Shown one piece after another: positions 18,841 through 28,099 of a stretch of DNA of 64,000 bases; position 1 is the stretch's first letter; each line of letters opens with the position of its first letter. Location: contig NZ_CP022372.1 of assembly GCF_002220095.1 (NCBI RefSeq), positions 186,001-250,000 of the forward strand, read 5' to 3'. The notes beneath the pieces are model-generated. The model was not told the DNA's origin. It worked only from the letters and a program-made list of their open reading frames with translations, and did no database searches. Both the position numbers and the translations under genes were made by a program. The stretch is from Bosea sp. AS-1. GTDB lineage: Bacteria > Pseudomonadota > Alphaproteobacteria > Rhizobiales > Beijerinckiaceae.

Positions 18841-19484
18841 TTGTTGATAAAACTGATCGTCAACGCGCTTTGCGCTTGACGCCTGTTTCACGTGAAACAG
18901 AGGAGCGGCTCGCAACGCTGGTGGCGGAGCTTGAACGCTGGCAGGCCGCCAAAAACCTCGTCTCCTCGACCACGCTGGCCGATGTCTGGACGCGCCACAT
19001 CGCCGATTCCCTCCAGCTCTTCAACCTTGCCTCGGAGCGCGAGCGCTGGCTCGATCTCGGCTCTGGTGGCGGTTTTCCTGGGCTGGTCATCGGCATCTGC
19101 CTGGCCGAGCGCGGCGTCGGCCAAATCGATCTCGTCGAGAGCAATGCCCGCAAATGCGCCTTCCTGCGCCATGCGGCGCGGGTCACCGGTGCGCGCGTCA
19201 AGGTCCATCCGGCGCGGATCGAGGATGTGGTCGGAAACTTCACCGGGAAAGTCGATGTCGTGACGGCCCGGGCGCTCGCGCCGCTGACTCAATTGCTCGA
19301 CTGGTGCGAAGAGCTGTTGAGAACGGGCACGCTGGGCCTCTTTCCCAAGGGACAACATCTAGATACGGAATTGACCGACTCGGCCAGATATTGGAAGATT
19401 CAGGCAACAACCGTTTCTTCCGTGACTGACGACGCCGCGCGAATCCTGATGATCCGCTCGGCCGAGAGACGAGCCGATCCATGA
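18837..19484 (+). CDS. rsmG: 16S rRNA (guanine527-N7)-methyltransferase
   Basis: A 215-residue SAM-dependent methyltransferase that modifies G527 of 16S rRNA; its loss gives low-level streptomycin resistance in other species. The SAM-binding motif [12 protein letters not shown] is near residues 65-76, preceded by RHIADSLQL. The start is GTG 18837, overlapping the mnmG stop, and the end overlaps parA by 4 bp, so mnmG-rsmG-parA are translationally linked. Codons 16-21 encode a perfect parS site. Confidence 0.94.
   Translation: MIVDKTDRQRALRLTPVSRETEERLATLVAELERWQAAKNLVSSTTLADVWTRHIADSLQLFNLASERERWLDLGSGGGFPGLVIGICLAERGVGQIDLVESNARKCAFLRHAARVTGARVKVHPARIEDVVGNFTGKVDVVTARALAPLTQLLDWCEELLRTGTLGLFPKGQHLDTELTDSARYWKIQATTVSSVTDDAARILMIRSAERRADP
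18884..18899. promoter_or_regulatory. Perfect parS centromere site
   Basis: TGTTTCACGTGAAACA is the 16-bp ParB-binding palindrome without mismatch, inside the 5' part of rsmG, about 0.6 kb before parA and 8.5 kb from oriC. In Caulobacter the parS cluster is a similar distance from the origin. Confidence 0.92.
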
Positions 19485-20311
19485 CAGACGTCATATCCGT
19501 GACCACGCCGCGCCGCCCGCGCGTGATTGCGCTCGCAAATCAGAAGGGCGGCGTCGGCAAGACAACGACCGCCATCAATCTTGGCACCGCCCTCGCCGCC
19601 ATTGGCGAGAAAGTGCTGATCGTTGATCTCGATCCGCAGGGCAATGCCTCGACGGGCCTGGGCGTCGACCGGCGCAGCCGCAAATCTTCGACCTATGACG
19701 TGCTCTGCGGTGATGTCGGCCTGGGGCAGGCCTTGCAGCCGACGGCGGTGCCGGGGTTGTCGCTGGCGCCTTCGACGCTCGATCTGCTCGGCGTGGAATT
19801 GGAGATCGCCTCGTCGAAAGATCGCGCACACCGGCTGAAGAACGCGATCGACGAGCTGATCTATGACCAGCGCTGCCAGGATCTGACCTATGTCCTGATC
19901 GATTGCCCGCCTTCGCTCAGCCTGATCACCATCAATGCGATGACGGCGGCCGATGCGGTGCTGGTACCGCTGCAGTGCGAGTTTTTTGCGCTTGAAGGTT
20001 TGAGCCAGCTTCTCAAGACCGTCGAGCAGGTGCGTGCCGGTCTTAATCCGCGGCTGATCATCCAGGGCGTCGTGCTGACGATGTTCGACCCGCGCAACAA
20101 CCTGTCCGGCCAGGTCATGGCAGATGTGAAAAGTTTCCTAGGTGATAAGGTCTATGAGACTGTTATCCCGCGGAATGTGCGAATTTCCGAAGCTCCGTCC
20201 TATGGAAAGCCGGCGCTGCTCTACGATCTGCGCTGCTCGGGATCACAAGCCTATTTGCGGCTGGCTTCGGAAGTGATCAAGCGTGAGCGTGCTTTGCGCG
20301 CCGCGGCCTAG
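19481..20311 (+). CDS. parA: Chromosome partitioning ATPase ParA
   Basis: A 276-residue deviant-Walker ATPase that forms a DNA-bound gradient along which the ParB-parS complex moves. The deviant Walker A KGGVGKTT is at residues 22-29, LIVDLDPQGNAS gives the second motif and LIDCPPSLSL the Walker B region. Its start overlaps rsmG by 4 bp and parB follows at once, so this is the chromosomal partition operon. Confidence 0.96.
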   Translation: MTDVISVTTPRRPRVIALANQKGGVGKTTTAINLGTALAAIGEKVLIVDLDPQGNASTGLGVDRRSRKSSTYDVLCGDVGLGQALQPTAVPGLSLAPSTLDLLGVELEIASSKDRAHRLKNAIDELIYDQRCQDLTYVLIDCPPSLSLITINAMTAADAVLVPLQCEFFALEGLSQLLKTVEQVRAGLNPRLIIQGVVLTMFDPRNNLSGQVMADVKSFLGDKVYETVIPRNVRISEAPSYGKPALLYDLRCSGSQAYLRLASEVIKRERALRAAA

Positions 20312-20338
20312 TCGAAGAAAAAGCAGAGGTTGACGAGG

Positions 20339-21226
20339 ATGGCGATGGCCGAAGAACAGGGGCGTTCCCGCCTTGGCCGCGGTCTGGCGGCGCTGATCGG
20401 TGATGTCGGCGAGGAAATCGGAGCGATCGAGCGCGCGCGCGGCCAGCGCCGGGTGCCGGTCGAGTTCCTGCGGCCGAGCGCTCGTAACCCGCGCCGCAGC
20501 TTCGCGGAGGAGGACCTCGACGATCTGACGGCTTCGATCCGTGAGCGCGGCATTCTGCAACCGATCATCGTGCGTTCGATCGCCGGTATGATCGATGCGT
20601 ACGAGATCATCGCTGGCGAACGACGCTGGCGGGCGGCGCAGCGCGCCGAACTTCATGACGTGCCGGTGATCCTGGTCGAAGCCGATGATCGTCAAGCTCT
20701 CGAAATCGCCATTGTCGAGAACGTCCAGCGCACGGACCTGAACGCGATTGAGGAAGCGGCTGGCTACGAGCGGCTGATCGCCGAGTTCAATTACACCCAG
20801 AACGATCTGGCGCGCGTCATCGGCAAGAGCCGCAGCCATGTCGCCAATACCTTGCGCCTGTCGAAGCTGCCCGAGCCGGTCCGCAAGATGGTGAGCGAAG
20901 GTGCGGTTTCAGCCGGTCATGCCCGGGCTCTGCTGTCTGTTTCGGACCCGGAACTGATGGCGAAAAAGATCGTCGCGGAAGGGCTGAGCGTGCGCGACAT
21001 CGAGCGCGTCGTGCAGGAAGAGACCCGAGGCGAAACGAAAAGCGCCGTCGCGGCCAAGCCGAGAGCCGAGAAGGATCCGGACACTCGCGCGTTGGAAAAG
21101 GCGCTGGAAGAGGCTCTGGGATTGTCTGTCGTGATCTCACACCGCCCGAATGGCGCCGGCGAGGTCAAGATCTCCTACAAGACCCTGGAGCAGCTCGACG
21201 CGCTCTGCCGCCGGCTGAAAGCCTGA
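20339..21226 (+). CDS. parB: Chromosome partitioning protein ParB
   Basis: A 295-residue CTP-dependent DNA clamp that loads at parS. The N-terminal SRLGRGLAALIGD is the ParA-stimulating motif. The CTP-binding ParB/Srx domain contains RNPRRSF and GERRWRAAQ; the helix-turn-helix (TQNDLARVIGKSRSHVANTLRLSKLP) recognises parS, and a dimerisation tail ends the protein. ATG 20339 is preferred; ATG 20345, two codons later, and TTG 20330 are alternatives. Its sites in the window are 18884 and probably 10226 and 34720. Confidence 0.96.
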   Translation: MAMAEEQGRSRLGRGLAALIGDVGEEIGAIERARGQRRVPVEFLRPSARNPRRSFAEEDLDDLTASIRERGILQPIIVRSIAGMIDAYEIIAGERRWRAAQRAELHDVPVILVEADDRQALEIAIVENVQRTDLNAIEEAAGYERLIAEFNYTQNDLARVIGKSRSHVANTLRLSKLPEPVRKMVSEGAVSAGHARALLSVSDPELMAKKIVAEGLSVRDIERVVQEETRGETKSAVAAKPRAEKDPDTRALEKALEEALGLSVVISHRPNGAGEVKISYKTLEQLDALCRRLKA

Positions 21227-21236
21227 CCAGCGCGGA

Positions 21237-22265
21237 TCAATCGGCCCGGCTGCTGCGAGCGAGGCGGGCCAGGGTCCATAACACACGGGTCGCGGTCGCG
21301 CGGCCCGTTTCGCTGTTCTGGCGGGTGGCGAGGACGGCGTTGCCGAGCAAGGAGATGGCTTCGGTCAGCTTGGCCGTGTTCCAGGCGTTGAGCGCGGCCT
21401 CGGTGGTGGCAATGCGGGGGTAGGGCAGGCGCATCGTGCCGACGACGTCCTTGACCCCTCGGCCGGCCTCCACCGCCTGCCGGGCCTTGAGCAGGGACAG
21501 AGCCTGGCGCAGAACGGCGCCGAGCATCACGCCGGGGTCGAGCCCCTCACTGGCGAGCTTGGCTTGCGCCAGGTCGAGAACCGGCAACTTTCCGGCAAAG
21601 ACGGCATCGACCAGCATCGCCTGTTCGCGTTGTGCCGTATCGCCGACCACAGCATCGATGTGTGTTTCCGTCACAGCGGGGTCGGCCCCGAGATAGAGCA
21701 GAAGCTTCTCGATCTCGCGTCGAGAGGTCTGACGATCGCCGCCCAGCAGCCCCGCGAGGTGATCGCGGGCGGTGCGGTCGATGGATTTGCCGGCAGCACG
21801 CACCATTTCGTCGATGATCGAACCGAGATCGCGGGCTGCATCGCCGTAACAGGGCACTGCCAATGCGCTCCGGGCCTTCTCGCAGGCGGTGCGCAGGGGG
21901 TTGCTGCGCTGAAGATCGCCCGCTTCGAGGATGACGAGGGCGTCCTGAGAGGGCGTTGCGAGCAGAGGCTCGACGGCGGCGAGCAGCGGCTTCGAGGTGG
22001 ATGAAACGCGAATGGCGCGACGGCCGCCGAACAGGCCGATCGTGTTGGCTTCGTCGACCAACTTCAACGGATCGGCAGCAAGAGTGTCGCCATCCATGCG
22101 GATGAGCTGGAACGCGTCATTGGGATCGTCGACGCTTTTGCGGGCGAGATTGCCGGCTCGCTCCGAGACCAGCCCGGTATCGGGCCCATAGAACAGGATG
22201 AGGCGCCAGGCCGGATCGAGGCGCGCGAGCGTTCGGTCGGCTTCATGCGCCTTGATCGCGACCAT
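21237..22265 (-). CDS. holA: DNA polymerase III delta subunit
   Basis: A 342-residue clamp-loader subunit that opens the beta sliding clamp. The N-terminal MVAIKAHEADRTL and LILFYGPDTGLVSERA match HolA; the C-terminal collar helices include DLAQAKLASEGLDPGVMLGAVLRQ. It is the last gene of the minus-strand operon leuS-lptE-holA and ends 10 bases from the convergent parB stop. The linkage of leuS, lptE and holA is widely conserved in proteobacteria. Confidence 0.92.
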   Translation of the reverse strand: MVAIKAHEADRTLARLDPAWRLILFYGPDTGLVSERAGNLARKSVDDPNDAFQLIRMDGDTLAADPLKLVDEANTIGLFGGRRAIRVSSTSKPLLAAVEPLLATPSQDALVILEAGDLQRSNPLRTACEKARSALAVPCYGDAARDLGSIIDEMVRAAGKSIDRTARDHLAGLLGGDRQTSRREIEKLLLYLGADPAVTETHIDAVVGDTAQREQAMLVDAVFAGKLPVLDLAQAKLASEGLDPGVMLGAVLRQALSLLKARQAVEAGRGVKDVVGTMRLPYPRIATTEAALNAWNTAKLTEAISLLGNAVLATRQNSETGRATATRVLWTLARLARSSRAD

Positions 22266-22271
22266 GGCGGA

Positions 22272-22823
22272 TCAGGAGGTGAGATCGGCTGCGATCTGCC
22301 CGCGAATCAGGCTGGCCAGGTTCTTCGCGGCCCGAATCTGGGCGTCGCGGGCGGCGCGGACCGTCGCGAAGCGCTGGGAGGACCGCTCATAGGGTTCGCG
22401 GACGGAACTGGTACCGGAGGAGACGACTTCACCGCTGCCGTTGCGCACCACCTTCCATGTCGCGGTCGCGACGAGAATCGCCGAATCGGCGCGGCCGTTG
22501 GCGTAGTCGACGGTGATGACCTCGATCGATTCGGTGAGCGCGGCGTCAAATTTCAGCGTCTTCTGCGCGTCCGGCTCATTGCCGCCGTCGAACTCGAAGA
22601 CCAGCTCGTTGCGCAGGTAATGGCCCATCAGGCCCTTGATCTCGGGAAACTCGATGCTGCGGAGAGCCGTCTTGACGCTGCCGCCAACCGTGCTCGCCGT
22701 CGAGTCCGCATAGAGCGGCCGGAAGCAGCCTCCAGCCAGCGCGGCCAGACCGAGTGCGGCAACCAGCGAGAGGCTGCGGCGGCTCGGCCGGATGATCCGC
22801 GCCGCGGTCTCAGACGACGACAT
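22272..22823 (-). CDS. lptE: LPS-assembly lipoprotein LptE
   Basis: A 183-residue outer-membrane lipoprotein that plugs the LptD barrel for lipopolysaccharide insertion. A signal peptide ends in the lipobox LAGGC (Cys at about 33) followed by FRPLY, a typical LptE start. The gene overlaps the end of leuS by 14 bp and precedes holA by 6 bases. Confidence 0.88.
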   Translation of the reverse strand: MSSSETAARIIRPSRRSLSLVAALGLAALAGGCFRPLYADSTASTVGGSVKTALRSIEFPEIKGLMGHYLRNELVFEFDGGNEPDAQKTLKFDAALTESIEVITVDYANGRADSAILVATATWKVVRNGSGEVVSSGTSSVREPYERSSQRFATVRAARDAQIRAAKNLASLIRGQIAADLTS

Positions 22824-25434
22824 TCACGATTCTCCCCGGAACCACGATCACCTTGCGGATGGGACGCCCTTCCAGAGCGCGCTGCACCGCTTCATGGGCA
22901 CGCACCACCGCTTCGACCGCCACCGTATCGGCATCGGCCGGCACAGTCACCTCCGCCCGCTTCTTGCCGTTGAGCTGGACGGGCAGCGTGATCGCGTCGT
23001 CCTTCAGCAAGGCAGCTTCGGCCACCGGCCAGGAGGCTTCGCCGACCAGACCCGGCTGACCGAGCGCGTGCCAGCATTCCTCGGCCAGATGAGGCATCAT
23101 CGGAGCCACAAGCTGGGTGACGATCGTGGCGGCCTCATGGAGCGCGAAGGCCATGTCGGCATCGAGCTCCGGCTTCTCGGCCGCGGCGTCGAGCGCTTTG
23201 CCGATGGCGTTGGTCAGCGTGTAGATATGCGCGACGCAGCGGTTGAAGGCGAGGCGCTCGATATCGGCGCCGACCGCATCGAGCGCGCGGTGGCTCGCCT
23301 TGCGCAGCGCGAGGGCCGCCTCGCCGAATTCGGCAGGCTTCCCGACCTTCCCATCCGAGCGCTCCGCAATCTCGCCGATCATGCGCCAGAGGCGCTGGAC
23401 GAAGCGGGCGGCGCCCTGCACGCCTTCGTCGGTCCAGATCACGTCGCGATCCGGTGGCGAATCGGACAGCATGAACCAGCGCGCCGTGTCGGCGCCGTAG
23501 GAGGCGATGATGTCGTCGGGGTCCACGACGTTCTTCTTGGACTTCGACATCTTCTCGATCGCGCCGATCTCGATCGGGGCGCCGGTCTCGACGTCAAAAC
23601 CGCGGCGGTCGTTACCGACGACCTCGATCCGGACATTGCCAGGCTCGACCCAGTCGCCATTTGCGGCGCGGTAGGTCTCGTGCACCACCATGCCTTGGGT
23701 GAAGAGGCCGGCGAAGGGCTCATCGAGCCCGGCATGGCCGGTCTTCTTCATCGCGCGGGTGAAGAAGCGCGAATAGAGCAGGTGAAGGATCGCGTGCTCG
23801 ACGCCGCCGATATATTGGTCGACCGGCAGGAAGCGATCGACGGCCTTGCGGTCGGTCGGGCTCTCGGTCCGCCACGGGTCAGTGAAGCGGGCGAAGTACC
23901 AGGACGAATCCACGAACGTGTCCATCGTGTCCGTCTCACGGCGGGCCGGCGCGCCGCATTGCGGGCAAGCGACGTGCTTCCAGGTCGGATGATGGTCGAG
24001 CGGATTGCCCGGCTTGTCGAAGGAGACGTCGTCGGGCAGCTTCACTGGCAGGTCGGTATCCGGCACCGGCACCGTTCCGCAGGCGGAACAGTGGATGATC
24101 GGGATCGGGCAACCCCAGTAGCGCTGGCGCGAGATGCCCCAGTCGCGCAGCCGGAAGTTGACTTTGCGCTGGGCGACCGGGCGATTGCCGCGGGTCTCGC
24201 TCTCGAGGCGGCGGGCGACCTCCTCCTTGGCCTCGGCGATGGTCATACCGTCGAGAAAGCGGGAATTGATCATGCGACCGTCGCCGTCATAGGCGGTGTC
24301 GGTGATGACGAAGCCCGCCGGATCAGTACCTTCCGGCGCGACGACCGGGGTATTGCCCAGGCCATACTTGTTGACGAAGTCGAGGTCGCGCTGGTCATGC
24401 GCCGGGCAGCCGAAGATGGCGCCGGTGCCGTATTCCATCAGCACGAAATTCGCGACATAGACCGGCAGAGTCCAGTTCGGATCGAGCGGATGGACCGCGC
24501 GCAGACCGGTGTCGAAGCCGAGCTTCTCGGCCTTGTCGATGGCTTCCTGCGCCGTGCCGGTGCGCTTGCATTCCTCGATGAAGGACTGCAGCTCCGAATT
24601 ATTGGCGGCGAGGGCCTTGGCGATCGGGTGATCGGGAGCGACGGCGACGAATTTCGCACCGAACAGCGTATCCGGCCGCGTGGTGTAGACCTCCACCTCA
24701 TCCTGGCCGACTGCATTCGATTCGAGGGCGAAACGAACCAGCAGGCCCTCCGAGCGACCGATCCAGTTCTTCTGCATCAGCCGAACCTTGTCGGGCCAGC
24801 GGGTCAGGCCGTCGAGCGCATCGTTCAGCTCCTGGCCGTATTCGGTGATCTTGAAGAACCACTGGGTCAATTCGCGGATCTCGACCGGCGCGCCGGAGCG
24901 CCAGCCGCGGCCGTCGATGACCTGCTCATTGGCCAGCACGGTCTCGTCGACCGGGTCCCAGTTGACCTTGGCGGTCTTGCGGTCGACCAGCCCGGCCTTG
25001 AGGAAGTCCAGGAACATCTTCTGCTGGTGGCGGTAGTAGCTCGGATCGCAGGTGGCGAGCTCGCGGCTCCAGTCGAGCGACAGGCCCATCGACTTGAGCT
25101 GCTTGCGCATCGTCGCGATGTTCTCATAGGTCCAGTCGCGCGGATGCACCTTCTTCTGCTTGGCGGCATTCTCTGCCGGCAGGCCGAAGGCGTCCCAGCC
25201 CATCGGATGCAGCACCGAGAAGCCCTTGGCGCGCTTGTAGCGCGCGACCACGTCGCCCATCGCGTAGTTGCGGACATGGCCCATATGGATGCGCCCCGAC
25301 GGGTAGGGGAACATCTCGAGGACATAGTAGCTCGGCCGCGTGTCGTCGTTCCTCGTCTCGAAGAGCTTGCGCTCCTCCCAGACGCTGCGCCATTTCGGCT
25401 CGGATTCCTTGGGGTTGTAACGTTCGACGGCCAT
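22810..25434 (-). CDS. leuS: Leucyl-tRNA synthetase
   Basis: An 874-residue class I aminoacyl-tRNA synthetase charging tRNA-Leu. The HIGH-type motif [11 protein letters not shown] is at residues 43-53, the CP1 editing domain occupies the middle, a Cys-containing zinc-like module (CSACGT, CPQCGAP) is present, and KMSKSKKN marks the ATP loop at about residue 620. ATG 25434 (MAVERYN) is chosen over a TTG four codons upstream. It leads the operon with lptE and holA, head-on to forks from oriC. Confidence 0.96.
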   Translation of the reverse strand: MAVERYNPKESEPKWRSVWEERKLFETRNDDTRPSYYVLEMFPYPSGRIHMGHVRNYAMGDVVARYKRAKGFSVLHPMGWDAFGLPAENAAKQKKVHPRDWTYENIATMRKQLKSMGLSLDWSRELATCDPSYYRHQQKMFLDFLKAGLVDRKTAKVNWDPVDETVLANEQVIDGRGWRSGAPVEIRELTQWFFKITEYGQELNDALDGLTRWPDKVRLMQKNWIGRSEGLLVRFALESNAVGQDEVEVYTTRPDTLFGAKFVAVAPDHPIAKALAANNSELQSFIEECKRTGTAQEAIDKAEKLGFDTGLRAVHPLDPNWTLPVYVANFVLMEYGTGAIFGCPAHDQRDLDFVNKYGLGNTPVVAPEGTDPAGFVITDTAYDGDGRMINSRFLDGMTIAEAKEEVARRLESETRGNRPVAQRKVNFRLRDWGISRQRYWGCPIPIIHCSACGTVPVPDTDLPVKLPDDVSFDKPGNPLDHHPTWKHVACPQCGAPARRETDTMDTFVDSSWYFARFTDPWRTESPTDRKAVDRFLPVDQYIGGVEHAILHLLYSRFFTRAMKKTGHAGLDEPFAGLFTQGMVVHETYRAANGDWVEPGNVRIEVVGNDRRGFDVETGAPIEIGAIEKMSKSKKNVVDPDDIIASYGADTARWFMLSDSPPDRDVIWTDEGVQGAARFVQRLWRMIGEIAERSDGKVGKPAEFGEAALALRKASHRALDAVGADIERLAFNRCVAHIYTLTNAIGKALDAAAEKPELDADMAFALHEAATIVTQLVAPMMPHLAEECWHALGQPGLVGEASWPVAEAALLKDDAITLPVQLNGKKRAEVTVPADADTVAVEAVVRAHEAVQRALEGRPIRKVIVVPGRIVNVVV

Positions 25435-25600
25435 GTCAGCGAGCAATCACTCTACGGGCATTCTTGCGGGATCCGCCGGTGCGGGAAGCGGCCGGCGCAG
25501 GGGTCCGTTGCGAAAAACCGGATGAGGTTTTCCACATCCTGTTCTAGGACACCATTGCGCGCACGGGGTCAACGGCACGCTGGACATGAAGGGCTGCGAT

Positions 25601-26266
25601 ATGAGCGATACGGTTACGCGTCTGGAGGCGATTCGGGCCTCGGTCACGCGTGCGGCGCGCGATTTCGGGCGCAAGCCGGAGAGCGTTACGTTGGTCGCCG
25701 TGTCCAAGACGAAGCCGGCCGAGCAGATCCTCGAGGCGCTCGAAGCAGGCCAGCGGGTGTTCGGCGAAAACTATGTCCAGGAGGCCAAGGCGAAGTGGCC
25801 GGCGCTGAAGGAGCGCTTTCCAGAGGCCGAGCTGCACATGATCGGGCCGCTGCAGTCGAACAAGGCGCGCGAAGCCGTCGCGCTGTTCGACGTCATCGAG
25901 TCTCTCGACCGCGAAAGTCTGGCCAAGGAGCTGGCACGCGAGATCGCGCGGGCCGGCAGGGCTCCACGGCTGTTCGTGCAGGTCAATACCGGCGAGGAGC
26001 CGCAGAAGGGCGGCATCCTGCCCGGCGATACGGACGCCTTTCTCGCGCGCTGCCGCGAGGTTCACGGTCTCGCGATCGAAGGTCTGATGTGCATTCCGCC
26101 GGCGGACGAGCCGCCCTCCCCGCATTTCGGGCTGCTCGCCAAGATCGCCGCTCGCAACGGGCTCAAGGGCCTGTCGATGGGCATGAGCGCCGATTACGAA
26201 GCGGCGATCCAGCTCGGCGCCACGCATGTGCGCGTCGGCAGCGCCATCTTCGGGGAGCGCGGCTAG
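25601..26266 (+). CDS. YggS-family PLP homeostasis protein
   Basis: A 221-residue pyridoxal-phosphate-binding barrel protein (PROSC/PLPBP family) that buffers PLP; it has no known catalytic activity. The PLP lysine lies in LVAVSKTKPAEQI, near residue 37, with FGENYVQEAKAKW, HMIGPLQSNKA and GLSMGMSADYEAAI downstream, all family blocks. I chose ATG 25601, preceded by AAGGG, over ATG 25586. Its TAG stop overlaps the opposite stop of the VOC gene in a shared CTAG. Confidence 0.88.
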   Translation: MSDTVTRLEAIRASVTRAARDFGRKPESVTLVAVSKTKPAEQILEALEAGQRVFGENYVQEAKAKWPALKERFPEAELHMIGPLQSNKAREAVALFDVIESLDRESLAKELAREIARAGRAPRLFVQVNTGEEPQKGGILPGDTDAFLARCREVHGLAIEGLMCIPPADEPPSPHFGLLAKIAARNGLKGLSMGMSADYEAAIQLGATHVRVGSAIFGERG

Positions 26267-26646
26267 GCTCTCAGCGGTTCGCCGACATCGATGCGGTTGC
26301 CATCGGGATCTTCGAAGACGAAGGCGCGTAGCCCATAGTCCTTGTCGCGCAGGCCCTTGACGATGCGCAGGCCGCGCTCGCGAACGATGGCGTGGATGGC
26401 CTCGATGTCCTCGACCATCATGTGGGCGACGTTGAATGCTGCCGCCTTATGGCTGGGCTGAAGCGTCAGGTGCAGCTCGGCCGCGTCGCGCTTCAGGATC
26501 ATGAAGCCAACGGGATTGCCGTTCTCGAAGGTTTTCCGGAAGCCGAGGGCACCGATATAGAAGTCGCAGGCGCGGGCCATGTCGGCAACAGGCAGCATGG
26601 TGGCGATCCGCCCGAAGCGGAGGCCGGAAGAGACCGAATCAATCAT
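26263..26646 (-). CDS. VOC-family (glyoxalase-like) protein
   Basis: A 127-residue single vicinal-oxygen-chelate module with two beta-alpha-beta-beta-beta halves: MLPVADMARACDFYIGALGF starts the first and VAHMMVEDIEAIHAIVRERGL the second, ending in FEDPDGNRIDVGEP, which holds the Glu/Asp metal region. Such proteins include glyoxalases, antibiotic-binding proteins and dioxygenases; the substrate is unknown. It ends in the CTAG tetramer shared with the YggS gene. Confidence 0.8.
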   Translation of the reverse strand: MIDSVSSGLRFGRIATMLPVADMARACDFYIGALGFRKTFENGNPVGFMILKRDAAELHLTLQPSHKAAAFNVAHMMVEDIEAIHAIVRERGLRIVKGLRDKDYGLRAFVFEDPDGNRIDVGEPLRA

Positions 26647-26761
26647 CGCAAGTTCTCAGGCTGGGAGCGGCTTGACGGCCCGGGACGGTGCCCGAATGCG
26701 TTCGCCGTTTCCGAGAGGATGGTCGAGACGGTGCTCGCCCTCGCTTCTAGCCGGATTCGGA

Positions 26762-27313
26762 CTAGCTGACCAGAATGCGGCAATGACGGGCCAGCCGTGG
26801 CAGCACCTTGGCGAAGACGTGCGCCTCGACCGCCACGCAGCCGGCGGTCGGCGTGAAGCCCGGGCGGGCAAGATGCCAGAAGATCGCGCTGCCACGCCCG
26901 CGAATCACCGGCCGGTCGTTCCAGCCGAGCTCGACGATGATGTCGTAGAGGTGATCCTCGCGTTGGAGCCGTTCCTCGGCTTCGCCCGGCGGGCGGTCGA
27001 TCAGGCGATTGTAGCGGCGGTCCTTCTGGTCGTCGCACCAGGCATCGCGCGGTCCAATTCGCTTCAGAGGCAGCAGGGTGCGTGGCCGGGCGAGGCGGTC
27101 AGCCCGGTAGAAGACGCCGCGCAGCGGCAGCTCGGTTCGCGGGGTGCCGCCGTCGCCCTCGCGTTTGTCGGTGCGAATGCCGGAGCGGCCGAGCGCGCAG
27201 GGAAAGACCGCGTTGCCCGCGACGAGGAAACCCTTTCGGCGATCGTGCACTGAAGCGAAAACCCGCAGCGACGAGAGGTTGCGCGGGCGGAAGCCGGGGC
27301 GCCCGGCAGTCAT
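26762..27313 (-). CDS. L,D-transpeptidase (YkuD-type)
   Basis: A 183-residue protein whose C-terminal half fits the short L,D-transpeptidase group: a central HLYDIIVELGWND strand, RGRGSAIFWHLARP with the catalytic His, and PTAGCVAV with the nucleophilic Cys at about 159. Such enzymes cross-link peptidoglycan with 3-3 bonds or attach lipoproteins. I see no convincing signal peptide from ATG 27313, though an Ala-rich stretch FLVAGNAVFPCA follows a basic N-terminus; a missed upstream start is possible. It is divergent from the response-regulator gene. Confidence 0.75.
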   Translation of the reverse strand: MTAGRPGFRPRNLSSLRVFASVHDRRKGFLVAGNAVFPCALGRSGIRTDKREGDGGTPRTELPLRGVFYRADRLARPRTLLPLKRIGPRDAWCDDQKDRRYNRLIDRPPGEAEERLQREDHLYDIIVELGWNDRPVIRGRGSAIFWHLARPGFTPTAGCVAVEAHVFAKVLPRLARHCRILVS

Positions 27314-27409
27314 TTCACGGTTTCTCACGGGGATTCCAGAATGCGTGACTTGCGATGACGACTCGGGCGGCCCATGTTGCCCTACTCTTTGCGTTCGAGC
27401 GAACAGCCC

Positions 27410-28096
27410 ATGTCCGTCGTCCATCATATTCTCCTGGTCGATGACGACCAGACCCTTCGCGACGCCCTCGCGGAACAGCTGGCGCTCTATGACGAGTTCC
27501 GGCTGTCGACGGCGGGCAACGCGACGGAAGCGATCAAGGCTGCGCAGAACGAGCGGATCGACCTCGTGGTCATGGATGTCGGGCTGCCCGACATGGATGG
27601 GCGCGAGGCCGTGAAGCTGATGCGCAAGAACGGCTTCAAGAGCCCGGTCGTGATGCTCACGGCGCAAAGCTCGGACGCAGACACGGTGCTGGGGCTCGAG
27701 GCCGGTGCCAACGACTATGTGGTGAAGCCGTTCAAATTCGCCGTGCTGCTGGCGCGCATCCGGGCGCATCTGCGCCAGTACGAGGCGAGCGAGGATGCCA
27801 TTTTTCAGGTTGGCCCCTACACATTCCACCCGGGCTCCAAGCTGCTCGTCAGCGAGAAGGGCTCGAAGACCAAGCTGACCGAGAAGGAAACGGCGATCCT
27901 GCGCTTCCTCTATCGCGCCGGCCGCAAGCCGATCGCGCGCGAGGTGCTGCTGCAGGAGGTTTGGGGCTATAACAGCCAGGTGACCACGCATACCCTCGAA
28001 ACCCACATCTACCGGCTGCGCCAGAAGATCGAGCCCGATCCCGGCAATGCCCGTCTCCTCGTGACCGATGCCGGCGGCTACCGGCTGAATCCCTGA
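27410..28096 (+). CDS. cenR: OmpR-type response regulator, CenR-like
   Basis: A 228-residue two-component regulator. The receiver domain (1-120) has the acidic pair VDDD, the phospho-acceptor Asp in VVMDVGLPDMDG and the Lys in VKPF. The winged helix ends with VTTHTLETHIYRLRQKIE. The sequence, especially GLEAGANDYVVKPFKFAVLLARIRA and the DNA-binding half, resembles the essential envelope regulator CenR of alphaproteobacteria; the symbol rests on recall of that family. No histidine kinase is adjacent. ATG 27410 is preferred over 27374. A cyclic-nucleotide-domain gene starts 3 bases after it. Confidence 0.82.
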   Translation: MSVVHHILLVDDDQTLRDALAEQLALYDEFRLSTAGNATEAIKAAQNERIDLVVMDVGLPDMDGREAVKLMRKNGFKSPVVMLTAQSSDADTVLGLEAGANDYVVKPFKFAVLLARIRAHLRQYEASEDAIFQVGPYTFHPGSKLLVSEKGSKTKLTEKETAILRFLYRAGRKPIAREVLLQEVWGYNSQVTTHTLETHIYRLRQKIEPDPGNARLLVTDAGGYRLNP

Positions 28097-28099
28097 CGG

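Noticed and set aside
22792..26331. Open reading frame of about 1180 codons on the plus strand
   Set aside because: It is the antisense of leuS, which is fully recognisable. High GC content removes stops from the opposite strand, and the translated product has no known motif and is rich in Arg, Gly and Asp as such shadows are.
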